Assembly (NCBI GenBank): GCA_963851245.1
Contig: CAWKOH010000001.1
Location: 62,001 to 126,000, forward strand
DNA length: 64,000 bases
Source: CAWKOH01 sp963851245
GTDB taxonomy: Bacteria > Actinomycetota > Acidimicrobiia > Acidimicrobiales > Palsa-688
Direction of reading: 5' to 3'
Shown piece by piece: positions 16,254 to 24,936 of the stretch. Position 1 is the first letter of the stretch. Each line of letters begins with the position of its first letter. The position numbers and the translations under genes were made by a program. The notes below the pieces were generated by a model. It was not told the origin of the DNA. It ran no database searches and worked only from the letters and a program-made list of their open reading frames with translations.

Positions 16254-16960
16254 CCGCCCGACGTCGCCTTGGCTATGAAAGAGTCGAGCTCTTTGGCCGT
16301 CACGCCGCCGAGGTACTCCACGACCACGGTTCCTCGAGGATCTACGAGGAAGGAGTCCGGGATGCCGCTGACCCCATACTCGACAACCGCTTGCCCGTCG
16401 TTTACGACGGACCAGGTCGCCTTGTTGGACTTCAAGAAGGAGGTCAGGTTCGGGATATCGCCCTCGTCGTAGGCGATCCCGAGCACGGCGGCGTCGTCCG
16501 TCTGGCTGTGCTCACTAGAGAATGTCTGCAGCTGGGGGGTCTCCTGGCGGCAAGGAATGCACCAGCTGGCCGAGAAGTTGACGAGCACCCACTTCCCTGA
16601 GAGCTGAGAGAGGGATGCGTCGCCGGTACCGCCCAGGACCTTGCCGCTGACGGCCGGAGCGGGTTTGCCGATCAATGGACTCTGGGTGGTCCCCTGACCG
16701 GCGGAGTTCGCCGACGCCAGCACCGCGATCAGAACAGCGAACACCACGGCGGCTCCGACGGCCGACCACAGGACGACCCGGGAGCGCCGGCGAGGCGGAC
16801 CACCCTCAGCCGGGCCCGCTCCACCGAACTCCCCGTCATCGCCACCCCCACCGAACTCGCCCGACCGGAACTCGTCCGACCCGAGCTCGTCCGTCCCGAA
16901 ATCGCCCACACTCGACTCGAAATCATCCGCCCCCATACCATCCGCGCCCCGCTCACTCAT
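16250..16960 (-). CDS. ccmG: CcmG/ResA-like membrane-anchored thioredoxin
   Basis: A 236-residue protein. The first 60 residues are acidic and rich in glycine and phenylalanine, an unusual cytosolic extension. One membrane helix (about 62-82) follows, then a TlpA-like thioredoxin domain with WCIPC near residues 133-137 and a cis-proline in GVSGIPDSFLVDP. It passes electrons from CcdA to CcmH and apocytochrome c outside the membrane. It overlaps ccmF and ccmH by 4 nt each. Confidence 0.88.
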   Translation of the reverse strand: MSERGADGMGADDFESSVGDFGTDELGSDEFRSGEFGGGGDDGEFGGAGPAEGGPPRRRSRVVLWSAVGAAVVFAVLIAVLASANSAGQGTTQSPLIGKPAPAVSGKVLGGTGDASLSQLSGKWVLVNFSASWCIPCRQETPQLQTFSSEHSQTDDAAVLGIAYDEGDIPNLTSFLKSNKATWSVVNDGQAVVEYGVSGIPDSFLVDPRGTVVVEYLGGVTAKELDSFIAKATSGG

Positions 16961-18942
16961 ACGGGCGACCCCACCGAGCCGGCGACCAGCGCCTCATCAC
17001 CGCTATCGCTCTCGCCGGCCACAACCGGCGCGTTCTTTCGGCGCCGGCGAGTGGGCCAGGCTGAAAGGACACAGCCGCCCAGCATCAGTCCTCCGCCTAT
17101 CCAGATCCAAGACACCAGCGGTTCGACGATGACCGTAATGACGGCGGCCGCCCCCGGCTTGGCCGGGGTGGAAGCCACCGTCAGATAGATGTCCTGGGTG
17201 AGGGTGCTGCGGACCGAAGGTGTTCCTATGGGTTCGCTGGCGTACGGGTAGTCATCGACCGAGGGCCCGTAGGTCTGATGGCGGTCGATCCGCACGAGTG
17301 CCTGCAGACCGGTGTGGGTGGAGCTCGACACCTCACGCGTTCCGAGATAGGTGAAGGAGTGCCCGTCGAAGGAGCGGGTCTGGCCAGGCGTGAGAGTCAG
17401 GTTGGTCTGGTGCGAGAACGAGTGGCTGGCGGCAAAGCCGACCGCGATCAGCACGACGCCCAGATGGACGACCATCCCGCCCCCCGACGGGCCAGGCAGG
17501 CCCCGCCAGCCTCGCGCTCGGATCACGGCGATGAGCTGGCGAATAGCCGATGCAGCGGCGAAGGTTGCCAGCCCGAACGCCAGCAGCGGATTGAAGCCAC
17601 GGACTCCCGCCAGGACGCACACCACCATGACGGCGACGGCGAGCGCGGCCGGCCAGAACAGCCGCTTGCGCAGCAACCCCGGGGAAGCCCGCCGCCACGG
17701 GAGCAGCGGGGCCACCGCCATCAGGAAGAGCAGGCAGACCACGATCGGCATCGTCATCCGGTCGAAGTAGGGCGACCCCACCGTTATCTGCTTGCCGTTG
17801 ACTGCTTCGGCGATCAGAGGGAAGACGGTTCCGAGCAGGACCACCAACGCAAAGGCCCCGAAGAGAAGGTTGTTGGCCAGCAGCGCCCCTTCCCGCGACA
17901 CCGGCGACTCGATGGACCCGGGGGAACGCAGGCGGTCACCGCGCCAGGCCAGCAAACCCACACCGGTGGCCACGACGAGCCCGAAGAACACCAGCAGGGC
18001 CGGGCCGATGCCGGTGTTGTTGAACGAATGAACCGAGTCGAGAACCCCCGAACGGGTCAGGAACGTCGCCAAGATGGTCAGGCCGAAGGTGGCCATGATG
18101 AGCGACAGGTTCCACACCCTCAACATGCCCCGTCTTTCCTGAACCAGCACCGAGTGCAGGAACGCAGTACCGGTGAGCCACGGAAGGAAGGCCGCATTTT
18201 CGACCGGGTCCCAGGCCCAGTAGCCCCCCCAGCCGAGGACCTCGTAACTCCACCAGGCCCCGAGGATCACGCCGATGGTGAGAAACCCCCAGGCGAACAG
18301 AGTCCACCGCCTGGTCTCGATCAACCATCCCTCACCCACCCGGCCCGTGATCAGGGCGGCGCAGGCGAACATGAAGGGAACGGTGAAGCCGACCAGGCCC
18401 AGGTACAGCATGGGTGGATGGAAGGCGACCAGGATGTGGTTCTGAAGAAGCGGGTCAGGGCCGGGCCCGTCCGTCGGTGGCGTCCCTTTCACGGTGCTGA
18501 ACGGATTGGACGCCGTCAACATCAGGCCGAAGAAGAAGGCGGCAACGACATAGCCGACCGCCTGGGCCCAACCGATCAGGGGATCGGTAGCCCGCTTACG
18601 GAAGCGGTACGCCACCGCAGCCAGGTAGCCGGCCAGAACCAGTCCCCACAAGAGGATCGAACCCGACAGGTTCGACCACATGGCCGTGATCCGGAACACG
18701 AGCGGCGTACCCAGGCTGTCGTTATCAGCTACGTACTGCATCCGGAAGTCCCTCGTTATGAGGGCGTGCTGCATCGCCGCTGTCGCGAGTACGGCACCCA
18801 AGAGGATCAGCCACGTGTAGACGCGGCCGGATCGCACAAGGTTCTCGCGCCGCTGCACCAGCCCGACGACGAGGGTGACGAACCCCACGAGCGCGGAGCC
18901 GAAGGCCAGCAGCACGGCGCTCTCGCCGATGGCCGCGTTCAC
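16957..18942 (-). CDS. ccmF: CcmF haem lyase, cytochrome c maturation
   Basis: A 661-residue polytopic protein of the haem handling family, close to the usual 650 residues. WGGYWAWDPVENAAFLPWL is the tryptophan-rich WWD domain that holds haem against the outer face, and FHPPMLYLGLVG contains one of the conserved haem-ligand histidines. CcmF takes haem from holo-CcmE and attaches it to the CXXCH motif of apocytochrome c. The start overlaps ccmE by 4 nt. The C-terminal part has a large external domain followed by a final membrane helix. Confidence 0.93.
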   Translation of the reverse strand: MNAAIGESAVLLAFGSALVGFVTLVVGLVQRRENLVRSGRVYTWLILLGAVLATAAMQHALITRDFRMQYVADNDSLGTPLVFRITAMWSNLSGSILLWGLVLAGYLAAVAYRFRKRATDPLIGWAQAVGYVVAAFFFGLMLTASNPFSTVKGTPPTDGPGPDPLLQNHILVAFHPPMLYLGLVGFTVPFMFACAALITGRVGEGWLIETRRWTLFAWGFLTIGVILGAWWSYEVLGWGGYWAWDPVENAAFLPWLTGTAFLHSVLVQERRGMLRVWNLSLIMATFGLTILATFLTRSGVLDSVHSFNNTGIGPALLVFFGLVVATGVGLLAWRGDRLRSPGSIESPVSREGALLANNLLFGAFALVVLLGTVFPLIAEAVNGKQITVGSPYFDRMTMPIVVCLLFLMAVAPLLPWRRASPGLLRKRLFWPAALAVAVMVVCVLAGVRGFNPLLAFGLATFAAASAIRQLIAVIRARGWRGLPGPSGGGMVVHLGVVLIAVGFAASHSFSHQTNLTLTPGQTRSFDGHSFTYLGTREVSSSTHTGLQALVRIDRHQTYGPSVDDYPYASEPIGTPSVRSTLTQDIYLTVASTPAKPGAAAVITVIVEPLVSWIWIGGGLMLGGCVLSAWPTRRRRKNAPVVAGESDSGDEALVAGSVGSPV

Positions 18943-19475
18943 GATTTGGCTGCCGGCGGGGCGGCCGGCGTCGTAGGAGGCGGCAGCTGCGACTTGAGCC
19001 GGTCCGGGTGGGCCTCGGTGTAGCTGGCGCTGTGCTTGACCATGATCAGATCGCTGGAAAACACGGTCCCGGACCAGTGGCCCTCGAGAACGACAGGTAT
19101 ACCCGGCTTGAAGAGTTGGGACGGGTCGGCGCTGTCTGTCACCGGCACAGTCACGCCGTTGGCGTAGATCGAAAAGTCGGTGAGATGGCCCACCTGGCGG
19201 ACCCCGGGCTCGACGGTGCCCTCGATGCGGAACTGGCGCGTGCCCAGGTGGCTGCGTTGGGCCACGGCCTGATCGGCCGTGAGGAAGTACTCGGTGGCGT
19301 TGCTGAGCCCCTGGAATATCAAGAAGGCGATGGCGCCGGCGATCACCAGGAAAGCCACCGCCTGGCGCCGCCGGGTTCCCAGAAGGCGGCGACGCTTGAC
19401 GACCCGCGGAGCAGGAGGGACCGCGAACCGGGGCTGCGCCTCAGAGTCGGACGACTCTCCGGTGCTCAGCGCCAC
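18939..19475 (-). CDS. ccmE: CcmE haem chaperone
   Basis: A 178-residue single-span protein with a helix near residues 38-57 and an OB-fold domain outside. VKHSASYTE near residue 148 is the HXXXY motif: the histidine binds haem covalently and the tyrosine is an axial ligand. The more common sequence is HDENY, so the inner residues differ but both functional ones are kept. GTG 19475 is used; it overlaps the end of ccmD by 10 nt. The longer frame upstream is out-of-frame ccmD/ccmC sequence. Confidence 0.88.
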   Translation of the reverse strand: MALSTGESSDSEAQPRFAVPPAPRVVKRRRLLGTRRRQAVAFLVIAGAIAFLIFQGLSNATEYFLTADQAVAQRSHLGTRQFRIEGTVEPGVRQVGHLTDFSIYANGVTVPVTDSADPSQLFKPGIPVVLEGHWSGTVFSSDLIMVKHSASYTEAHPDRLKSQLPPPTTPAAPPAAKS

Positions 19476-19594
19476 GTCTTCTCGCCGTCGGGGAGGTTGC
19501 GGCTCAACACCCGACCCCGGCGGATGGTCCGCCAGGAGTACGAGACGATGACGAGCACAGTGACCCCCCAGCCGGCTGCGACGTAACCATTCAT
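19466..19594 (-). CDS. ccmD: CcmD-like small membrane protein
   Basis: A 42-residue protein starting MNGYVAAGWGVTVLVIVSYS and ending RGRVLSRNLPDGEKTWR: one membrane helix then a basic tail, the form of CcmD. CcmD helps release holo-CcmE from the CcmABC complex. ATG 19594 overlaps the ccmC stop by 4 nt and the gene lies exactly between ccmC and ccmE, the canonical order. It is short enough to be missed by automatic annotation. Confidence 0.85.
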   Translation of the reverse strand: MNGYVAAGWGVTVLVIVSYSWRTIRRGRVLSRNLPDGEKTWR

Positions 19595-20394
19595 TGCTGA
19601 CCCGCCCTCTCGGGAGTGACGGTCGTAGCCTCCGGCCTGGTGACATCGACGGTCACCACGCCGCCTTCGGCGCGGCGGGCGGCGATGGCTGCGTCGTAGC
19701 CCTCGTCCTCGAAGCGATCCTCGAGTACCTCGACCCGGTATCGATGCACGAGTAGCCAGGCGAAGAGGAATCCATACGTGACGAAGGAGAGCAGCATCGT
19801 GAAGAGTTGCCAACCGTGGATCAGTGGGCTGGGCCGCAGCAGAGTGTTCGGCTGGTGGAGGGTCTGCCACCAGGTCGTTGCTTCGTGGTCCACCGGCACC
19901 AGCAGGGCGCATACCACGGCCACGATGGCCGAGACGTTCGCCCGGGCGCCCGGCTCGGCGATGGCGCGCCGCAGGGCCAGATAGCCGATGAAAACGGCGA
20001 GCAGGAGGGCGGTGAGCGTCAGGCGAGCGTCCCAGGTCCACCACACTCCCCAGGTAGGCCGGCCCCAGATGGAACCGGTTATCAACGTGAGCGCGCAGAA
20101 GACGACACCTATCTCAGCCGACGCCACAGCCAAACGGTCCCATCGACGACTACGGGTACGGGGCCAGAGGTAAGCCAGGCTGGCCAACGCGCACAGGCCG
20201 AAACCGACGTAGCAGGTCGTCGCCGCCGCCGGATGCACATAGATCAGGCGCACCAGCTGACCCTGGTTCACGTCCGGCGGCGCAACCACCAGACCCAGCC
20301 AGGCGGTGACGGCCGCCAGCACGAGCGTCACCGTTCCCAGGATCCTGGTGGTCCGGTCGGCCGTGCCCCGGTAAGCCCTGAGCCGCCGAGCCAT
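19591..20394 (-). CDS. ccmC: CcmC haem exporter subunit
   Basis: A 267-residue protein with six membrane helices. GVWWTWDARLT is the tryptophan-rich haem-binding loop of CcmC and the flanking histidines (LIYVHPAAATTC, PVDHEATTW) are in the expected places. CcmC delivers haem to CcmE. ATG 20394 shares one base with the ccmB stop (TAATG). A 40-residue hydrophilic C-terminal tail extends beyond the usual family end. Confidence 0.92.
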   Translation of the reverse strand: MARRLRAYRGTADRTTRILGTVTLVLAAVTAWLGLVVAPPDVNQGQLVRLIYVHPAAATTCYVGFGLCALASLAYLWPRTRSRRWDRLAVASAEIGVVFCALTLITGSIWGRPTWGVWWTWDARLTLTALLLAVFIGYLALRRAIAEPGARANVSAIVAVVCALLVPVDHEATTWWQTLHQPNTLLRPSPLIHGWQLFTMLLSFVTYGFLFAWLLVHRYRVEVLEDRFEDEGYDAAIAARRAEGGVVTVDVTRPEATTVTPERAGQQ

Positions 20395-21062
20395 TACGAC
20401 TCCTCCACAAGGATCTGGAAGGTGAGGATTCCGAACGTCACGTATATGGCCGCGAAACTGACGAGAAGGGTCAGCCACCTCCAGCCGTCTGCGGTCGTAA
20501 GTCCTAGCGCGGACATCCAGGCTTGGGTGGCGCCCAACAGCACCGGCGCGACCACAGGCAGGACCAGCAGCGGCAGCAAGGTCTCCCGGACGCGCAGGCC
20601 GGCTGCCACCATCCCGTAGAGAGTGCCGGCCGTGGCCAGACCGATGGTCGCGGCGACCGCACTCGAGACAAGCAGGGCGGGATCGTGGAGGCTGGTTCCG
20701 AACAGCACCGCGATCCCGGCACCCAGGAGAACCTCGAGCAGCACCAGTTGAAGGGCCACGGCACCGGCCTTGCCGAGGAAGATCCCGGCCGGATCCAGGC
20801 CGGAAAGCCGCAGTCCGTCGCGCGCCCCATCGGCAGACTCCACCGCGAAGCTGCGCTGGACCGCGAGCAGCGAGCACAGCAGGACCGCCACCCAGAAGAG
20901 GCCGGGCGCGGCCCGGTTCAGCAGGGCATGGTCCTGATCGAACGCGAAACCGAACAGCAAGAGAACCAGAATGGCGTACGGCGCCACCTGTGTTGTCGTC
21001 ACCCGGCTGCGCATCTCGACCCGGAGGTCTTTGCTCCCGATGACAAGGGCGTCACGCCACAT
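20394..21062 (-). CDS. ccmB: CcmB ABC transporter membrane subunit
   Basis: A 222-residue protein with six membrane helices, matching the CcmB length. Family sequence is visible at KDLRVEMRSR near the N terminus and in SGLDPAGIFLGKA. CcmA and CcmB form the ABC part that uses ATP to release holo-CcmE. The start codon overlaps the last codons of ccmA by 11 nt, which fixes the true reading frame of the ccmA end. Confidence 0.9.
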   Translation of the reverse strand: MWRDALVIGSKDLRVEMRSRVTTTQVAPYAILVLLLFGFAFDQDHALLNRAAPGLFWVAVLLCSLLAVQRSFAVESADGARDGLRLSGLDPAGIFLGKAGAVALQLVLLEVLLGAGIAVLFGTSLHDPALLVSSAVAATIGLATAGTLYGMVAAGLRVRETLLPLLVLPVVAPVLLGATQAWMSALGLTTADGWRWLTLLVSFAAIYVTFGILTFQILVEES

Positions 21063-21754
21063 GGGCCCGGGTCCCGGGTTCGATCTTCGGCAAGGAATTG
21101 GTCACGGACTGAGCCGGGACGACCACCACGCCTCCGGCGACAGTCACGACCCGGTCCGCCAGGCTGGAGACCCGCTCGGCCTCGTGGGAGGCCAATACGA
21201 CCGTCCGGCCCCGCCCTACCGCGTCGGTGATCGAGCCCGTCGAGCAGGTCGCGGTGCTCGGCATCGAGGCCGGCGTGGGGCTCGTCGAGCAGCCACAGCT
21301 CCGGGTCTCTGGCGACCAGGATCGACAGAGCCACCCGCTTACGCTGCCCGGCGGAGAGGGCGCTGACCGGAGTGTCCGGGAGCCTGCCGGTAAGGCCGAG
21401 CCGCTCCATGGCGGGGACCACCGCTCCCAGAGGGCCCTTCGAAGCCCGGATAGCGAAACGCACGTTGTCGACTGCGGTCAGGTCGTCATAAAGGGCGGTC
21501 GCGTGACCGGACAGGCCCACCCGCCGGCGTATGGCGCGCTGGTTGGCGACCAGGTCCTCTCCCAGGACTACGGCTTCCCCCGCCGCCACCCGGAGCAGCC
21601 CGGCGCAGGCCCGCAACAGACTGGTCTTACCGGCCCCGTTAGGCCCCTGGAGCAGCACGGTCTCACTCTGGGCCACTTCGAGGTCGACTCCCGCCAGGAC
21701 AGGAAAGCGGCCAACCAGGGCGACGGCGGAGCGAAAGCGGATGACAGGGTCCAT
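21052..21754 (-). pseudogene. ccmA: ccmA, haem ABC exporter ATPase, with a +1 frameshift
   Basis: The first frame from ATG 21754 gives an ABC ATPase with QGPNGAGKTSLLRA (Walker A), VSALSAGQRKRVALSILV (signature) and LWLLDEPHAGLDAEHRDLLDG (Walker B, D loop). After DLLDG the frame turns to arginine-rich nonsense; one base over, it continues as ITDAVGRGRTVVLASHEAERV (H loop) and VVTVAGGVVVV to a stop at 21052 that overlaps the ccmB start, as expected. One extra G on the minus strand near 21232 explains it. The span of 703 nt is not a multiple of three. Everything else is intact, so it is a very recent lesion, a sequencing error or, less likely, programmed frameshifting. Confidence 0.88.
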
Positions 21755-21809
21755 GACGACCGCGTAAACGGTACCTAGAGTGGCCCTCGCGCTTCCATCC
21801 GGGAGCTTT

Positions 21810-22574
21810 CTATACGGTGGAAAGCCGCCCGAGTCCCAGGGCCCGAAGGGCATCGGAGAACCAGGTCGAGAGAATGTGGAGGTTGTCCGTCAGGAGCAGC
21901 ACGCCCAAAGTGGCGAGCAGCAGGCCGGACACGAAATTGATGACCCGAGCGTGGGTCCGGGCGAAGGTCAGAACCCCGGTGAGACGGCCGAAGGCCACGC
22001 CGGCCAGCACGAAGGGTACCCCCAGCCCGAGCGAGTAGGCGACGAGCATGGCCTCCCCCCGGCCCAGGGTGTGGGAATCACTCGATAGGGCCAATACGGC
22101 GGCCAGGACCGGCCCGATGCAGGGCGTCCAGCCGAACGCAAAGGCCATGCCCATCACCGGCGCGGCCCATTCGCCCAGGCGGGACGGGGCCACGTGGAAT
22201 CGTCTCTCGCGCATCAACCAGGCCGGCGACACCAAACCGGCAAACAACAGGCCGGCCAGGATGATCAAGGCTCCGGCTACGTGGTTGAGAAGGTCGACGT
22301 GGGACTGAAGGGTTCGGCCCAGACCGGAGGCAGTGGCCTCCAGGGCGGCAAAAACGGCGGTGAAACCGGCCACGAAGAGCAGGGTGGAACGGAGCAGACG
22401 CCGTTGATCGAGCCGCGACGCCGTCACCAGATCAGCGGAGCTGACTCCCGACATCATGCACAGGTACGAGGGCACGAGAGGCAGCACGCAGGGCGACAGG
22501 AACGAGATGATCCCGCCCCCGAAGGCCACGACGAATCCCACCGGAGAATGCAGGATGAGGTGATTGCCGTCCAT
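21810..22574 (-). CDS. ccdA: CcdA-like cytochrome c biogenesis thiol transporter
   Basis: A 254-residue protein with six membrane helices. FLSPCVLPLVPSYL and FGWTPCIGPVLAAVLAL hold the two redox-active cysteines of the CcdA/DsbD-gamma family, which carries reducing power across the membrane to CcmG. ATG 22574 starts directly before the first helix; the open frame further upstream runs through the promoter and antisense of the next gene. It heads the ccm operon, 55 nt before ccmA. Confidence 0.9.
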   Translation of the reverse strand: MDGNHLILHSPVGFVVAFGGGIISFLSPCVLPLVPSYLCMMSGVSSADLVTASRLDQRRLLRSTLLFVAGFTAVFAALEATASGLGRTLQSHVDLLNHVAGALIILAGLLFAGLVSPAWLMRERRFHVAPSRLGEWAAPVMGMAFAFGWTPCIGPVLAAVLALSSDSHTLGRGEAMLVAYSLGLGVPFVLAGVAFGRLTGVLTFARTHARVINFVSGLLLATLGVLLLTDNLHILSTWFSDALRALGLGRLSTV

Positions 22575-22641
22575 GACCGTGACAATGATGTCATCAGTGC
22601 GGTCCGCGGCCCAGCCGCAGGTGGCCGGTACCGTCGAGGGG

Positions 22642-23175
22642 ATGTTGCTCTCTGTCATAGCCATCGCGGTTGGCTGCGCGGCCGGCCTGGCGGCGGGTGG
22701 TAGCTGGAGCAACGCGGCCCAGTCGCCCGTCAGGGGTGTCAGCCTCCTCCTGGCCGGGGCCGCATCCGAAGCGGTGGCCGGCTGGTGGGCATCAGGTTGG
22801 ACCGGGTTCGCCCTGGTGATCGCCGGCCTGGTCCTTTTGCTCGGGTTCGCGGCGGGCAACCTCAAGGTCACTGGCATGGTCCTCGTGGCAGCCGGACTGC
22901 TGTCCAATCTGACCGTGATCGCCGTAAATGGCGGAATGCCCGTTCGCGGCGTGCCGGCTGCCGCCACTTTCGGACCTCGCCATCACGGCCTTCGGGCCGG
23001 GGACCACCTGACGGGCTTGGCGGACGTGGTACACGTGTCCTTCCTGGGCCAGACCATCTCGGCCGGAGACATCGTCCTGGCGGTGGGAGTGGCGACGGTG
23101 GTTGTGGCCTTGCTGCGACCGGCCCCGCGACAACGTGACGACTCCCCCGTTAGACCTGAACCGTGGACGACCTAG
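22642..23175 (+). CDS. DUF5317 family membrane protein
   Basis: A 177-residue protein with about five membrane helices. NGGMPVRGVPAA and RHHGLRAGDHLTGLADVV are the conserved patches that mark DUF5317. Function is unknown. ATG 22642 follows GAGGGG closely and begins at the first helix. It is divergent from ccdA, and its 3' end overlaps the glycosyltransferase start by 13 nt. Confidence 0.75.
   Translation: MLLSVIAIAVGCAAGLAAGGSWSNAAQSPVRGVSLLLAGAASEAVAGWWASGWTGFALVIAGLVLLLGFAAGNLKVTGMVLVAAGLLSNLTVIAVNGGMPVRGVPAAATFGPRHHGLRAGDHLTGLADVVHVSFLGQTISAGDIVLAVGVATVVVALLRPAPRQRDDSPVRPEPWTT
23151..23156 (+). promoter_or_regulatory. Candidate -10 box before the glycosyltransferase gene
   Basis: TAGACC ends six bases before GTG 23163, inside the end of the DUF5317 gene; it could give an internal leaderless transcript. 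Confidence 0.35.
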
Positions 23176-24263
23176 CGGTCAGTGTCTCCTTCCGGCTGGG
23201 CGGTGCCGACGGGGTATCAGTGGAGGCGGCCAAGTGGCAGGGCGCCTTGCGGGCCCTCGGGTACCGGGTTCGCACGGTGGCCGGCGACGGACCGGTGGAT
23301 ATCCGCGTACCCGGGCTCGACGCCGGTAGCTGGCTCACAGGACGGGCCACCGGTCCGCTCGATCGGGACCTGCTCACCGCGGCTCTGGCTGACGCCGCCC
23401 TGGTGGTGGTCGAAAACGTGTGCTCTCTGCCTCTCAACCCCGAGGCGGGGGCCGCCGTGGCGGCGTCGATCCGGGGCCGCCCGGCCATCCTGCGCCACCA
23501 TGACCTCCCCTGGCAGAGGGCCCGTTTCGCGGGATCCCCTCCCCCACCCGACGACCCGGCGTGGGTTCACGTCACCATCAACGACTTCTCCCGACGGGAG
23601 CTGGTCGAGCGCGGCATCCCTGCCAGCCTGATCCGCAACACGTTCGATCTGGACGCCCCCGCCGGGGACCGGATCAGCATGAGGGAGAGCCTTGGCGTGG
23701 GCCCCGGCGAGCGCCTGGTTCTCCAGCCGACCCGCGCCATAGCCAGGAAGGGAATTCCGTCCGGGCTGGCCCTGGCCGAGGCGGTAGGCGCGTCGTACTG
23801 GCTGCTCGGCCCCACCGAGGAAGGCTTCGAGCAGGAGCTGTCGCGGATACTCGAGGGCGCCCGGGTGCCGGTGTTCCGGGGACCGGCCTCGCCGATGGAC
23901 GGACACCTGGGTGTCGAACACGCTTATGCCGCCTGCGATGCCGTCGTCTTTCCGTCGATCTGGGAAGGGTTCGGGAATCCCCCGGTCGAGGCGGCCATCT
24001 TCCGCCGGCCGGCCGCCGTGGGGCCCTACCGGGCCGGGGCCGAGCTGCGGGCCCTCGGATTCCAGTGGTTCGATTCGGACCGTCCGGGTCCCCTTCGAGA
24101 ATGGCTCGACAACGCCGAGGCGGCGCCGGGCCAGGAGGATCTCCTCGGCCAAAATCTGGCGGTCGTCAGGCGCCACCTCAGCCTCACCGATCTGCCGGGC
24201 CGGCTGGCCGATCTAATCCGCGGAGCCGGTTGGGGGCTACCTCAGAAGGCTGGTCAGTACTAG
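23163..24263 (+). CDS. Glycosyltransferase, GT4-like
   Basis: A 366-residue protein with two Rossmann-like halves. VLQPTRAIARKGI opens the nucleotide-sugar binding half, and AVVFPSIWEGFGNPPVEAAI is the E-X7-E type motif of GT4 retaining enzymes. The donor and acceptor cannot be inferred; the first half (RHHDLPWQRARF, NDFSRREL) resembles enzymes that act on glycerate-type or mannosyl acceptors in actinobacteria only loosely. GTG 23163 overlaps the upstream gene. Confidence 0.75.
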   Translation: MDDLAVSVSFRLGGADGVSVEAAKWQGALRALGYRVRTVAGDGPVDIRVPGLDAGSWLTGRATGPLDRDLLTAALADAALVVVENVCSLPLNPEAGAAVAASIRGRPAILRHHDLPWQRARFAGSPPPPDDPAWVHVTINDFSRRELVERGIPASLIRNTFDLDAPAGDRISMRESLGVGPGERLVLQPTRAIARKGIPSGLALAEAVGASYWLLGPTEEGFEQELSRILEGARVPVFRGPASPMDGHLGVEHAYAACDAVVFPSIWEGFGNPPVEAAIFRRPAAVGPYRAGAELRALGFQWFDSDRPGPLREWLDNAEAAPGQEDLLGQNLAVVRRHLSLTDLPGRLADLIRGAGWGLPQKAGQY

Positions 24264-24267
24264 CTGG

Positions 24268-24273
24268 CAGGAT
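24268..24273 (+). promoter_or_regulatory. Candidate -10 box, leaderless start of the TetR gene
   Basis: CAGGAT followed by six bases and ATG 24280. Confidence 0.45.
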
Positions 24274-24279
24274 ATTGCC

Positions 24280-24936
24280 ATGAGCGAGCCGAAGATCACC
24301 GAGCTGAAACACCGGCTGCCGGCGGCGGCCCGCCGCACCCAGCTCCTCGACGTCGCCCTCGATCGCTTCGCCGCAACCGGCTACCACGACACATCCATGG
24401 AGGAGATCGCCGACGCCGCCGGGGTGACCAAGCCGGTGCTCTACCAGCATTTCAGCTCCAAGCGGAAGCTGTACCTCGAGTTGCTCGAGCGGGTCGGCCA
24501 GGAGCTCGTGGCCCTCGTCGTGGCGGGCGCCGCAGCCGAGGAGACCCCCTATCATCGACTGCTCGGCGGTTTTAGGGCCTACATCAACTTCGTGTGCGAT
24601 CGGGCCAATGCCTTCCAGCTGGTCTTCGGCACCGGGGCAAGGCGGATGGAGGAGTTCACCGACACCGTTCGGGAGGTGGAGGACGCTCTGGCGTCGAATA
24701 TCGCCGGGTTCATAGACGCCGACATCGACGATGCGCACCGCGAGCTGCTTGGCTATTCCATCGTCGGTCTGGGTGAGGTGGCCGGCCGGCGCCTGGTGGC
24801 GCTCTATCCCGACGGGGGCGGAGCCGGACTGGACCCTGACCAAGCGGAGGTACTCGCCGTCCGGCTCGCCGATCTGGTCTGGGCCGGCCTGCGCGGCCTG
24901 CCCGGAAACGCCAAGAACCAGGCCACCGGATCGTGA
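24280..24936 (+). CDS. TetR family transcriptional regulator (Rv3208-like)
   Basis: A 218-residue regulator. The N-terminal helix-turn-helix reads MEEIADAAGVTKPVLYQHFSS, a near-perfect TetR signature, preceded by ARRTQLLDVALDRFAATGYHD. The C-terminal ligand domain is variable. The DNA-binding sequence is very like M. tuberculosis Rv3208, which in that genome lies beside the DUF3107 gene. The ligand is unknown. The stop overlaps the downstream thioesterase start by 4 nt, so the two are co-expressed. Confidence 0.85.
   Translation: MSEPKITELKHRLPAAARRTQLLDVALDRFAATGYHDTSMEEIADAAGVTKPVLYQHFSSKRKLYLELLERVGQELVALVVAGAAAEETPYHRLLGGFRAYINFVCDRANAFQLVFGTGARRMEEFTDTVREVEDALASNIAGFIDADIDDAHRELLGYSIVGLGEVAGRRLVALYPDGGGAGLDPDQAEVLAVRLADLVWAGLRGLPGNAKNQATGS

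Noticed and set aside
17278..19023. Long open frame of 581 codons on the plus strand opposite ccmF and ccmE
   Set aside because: It is the antisense of well-supported membrane-protein genes and its product is rich in Arg, Gly, Gln and His with no family motifs, as expected from GC-rich third positions.
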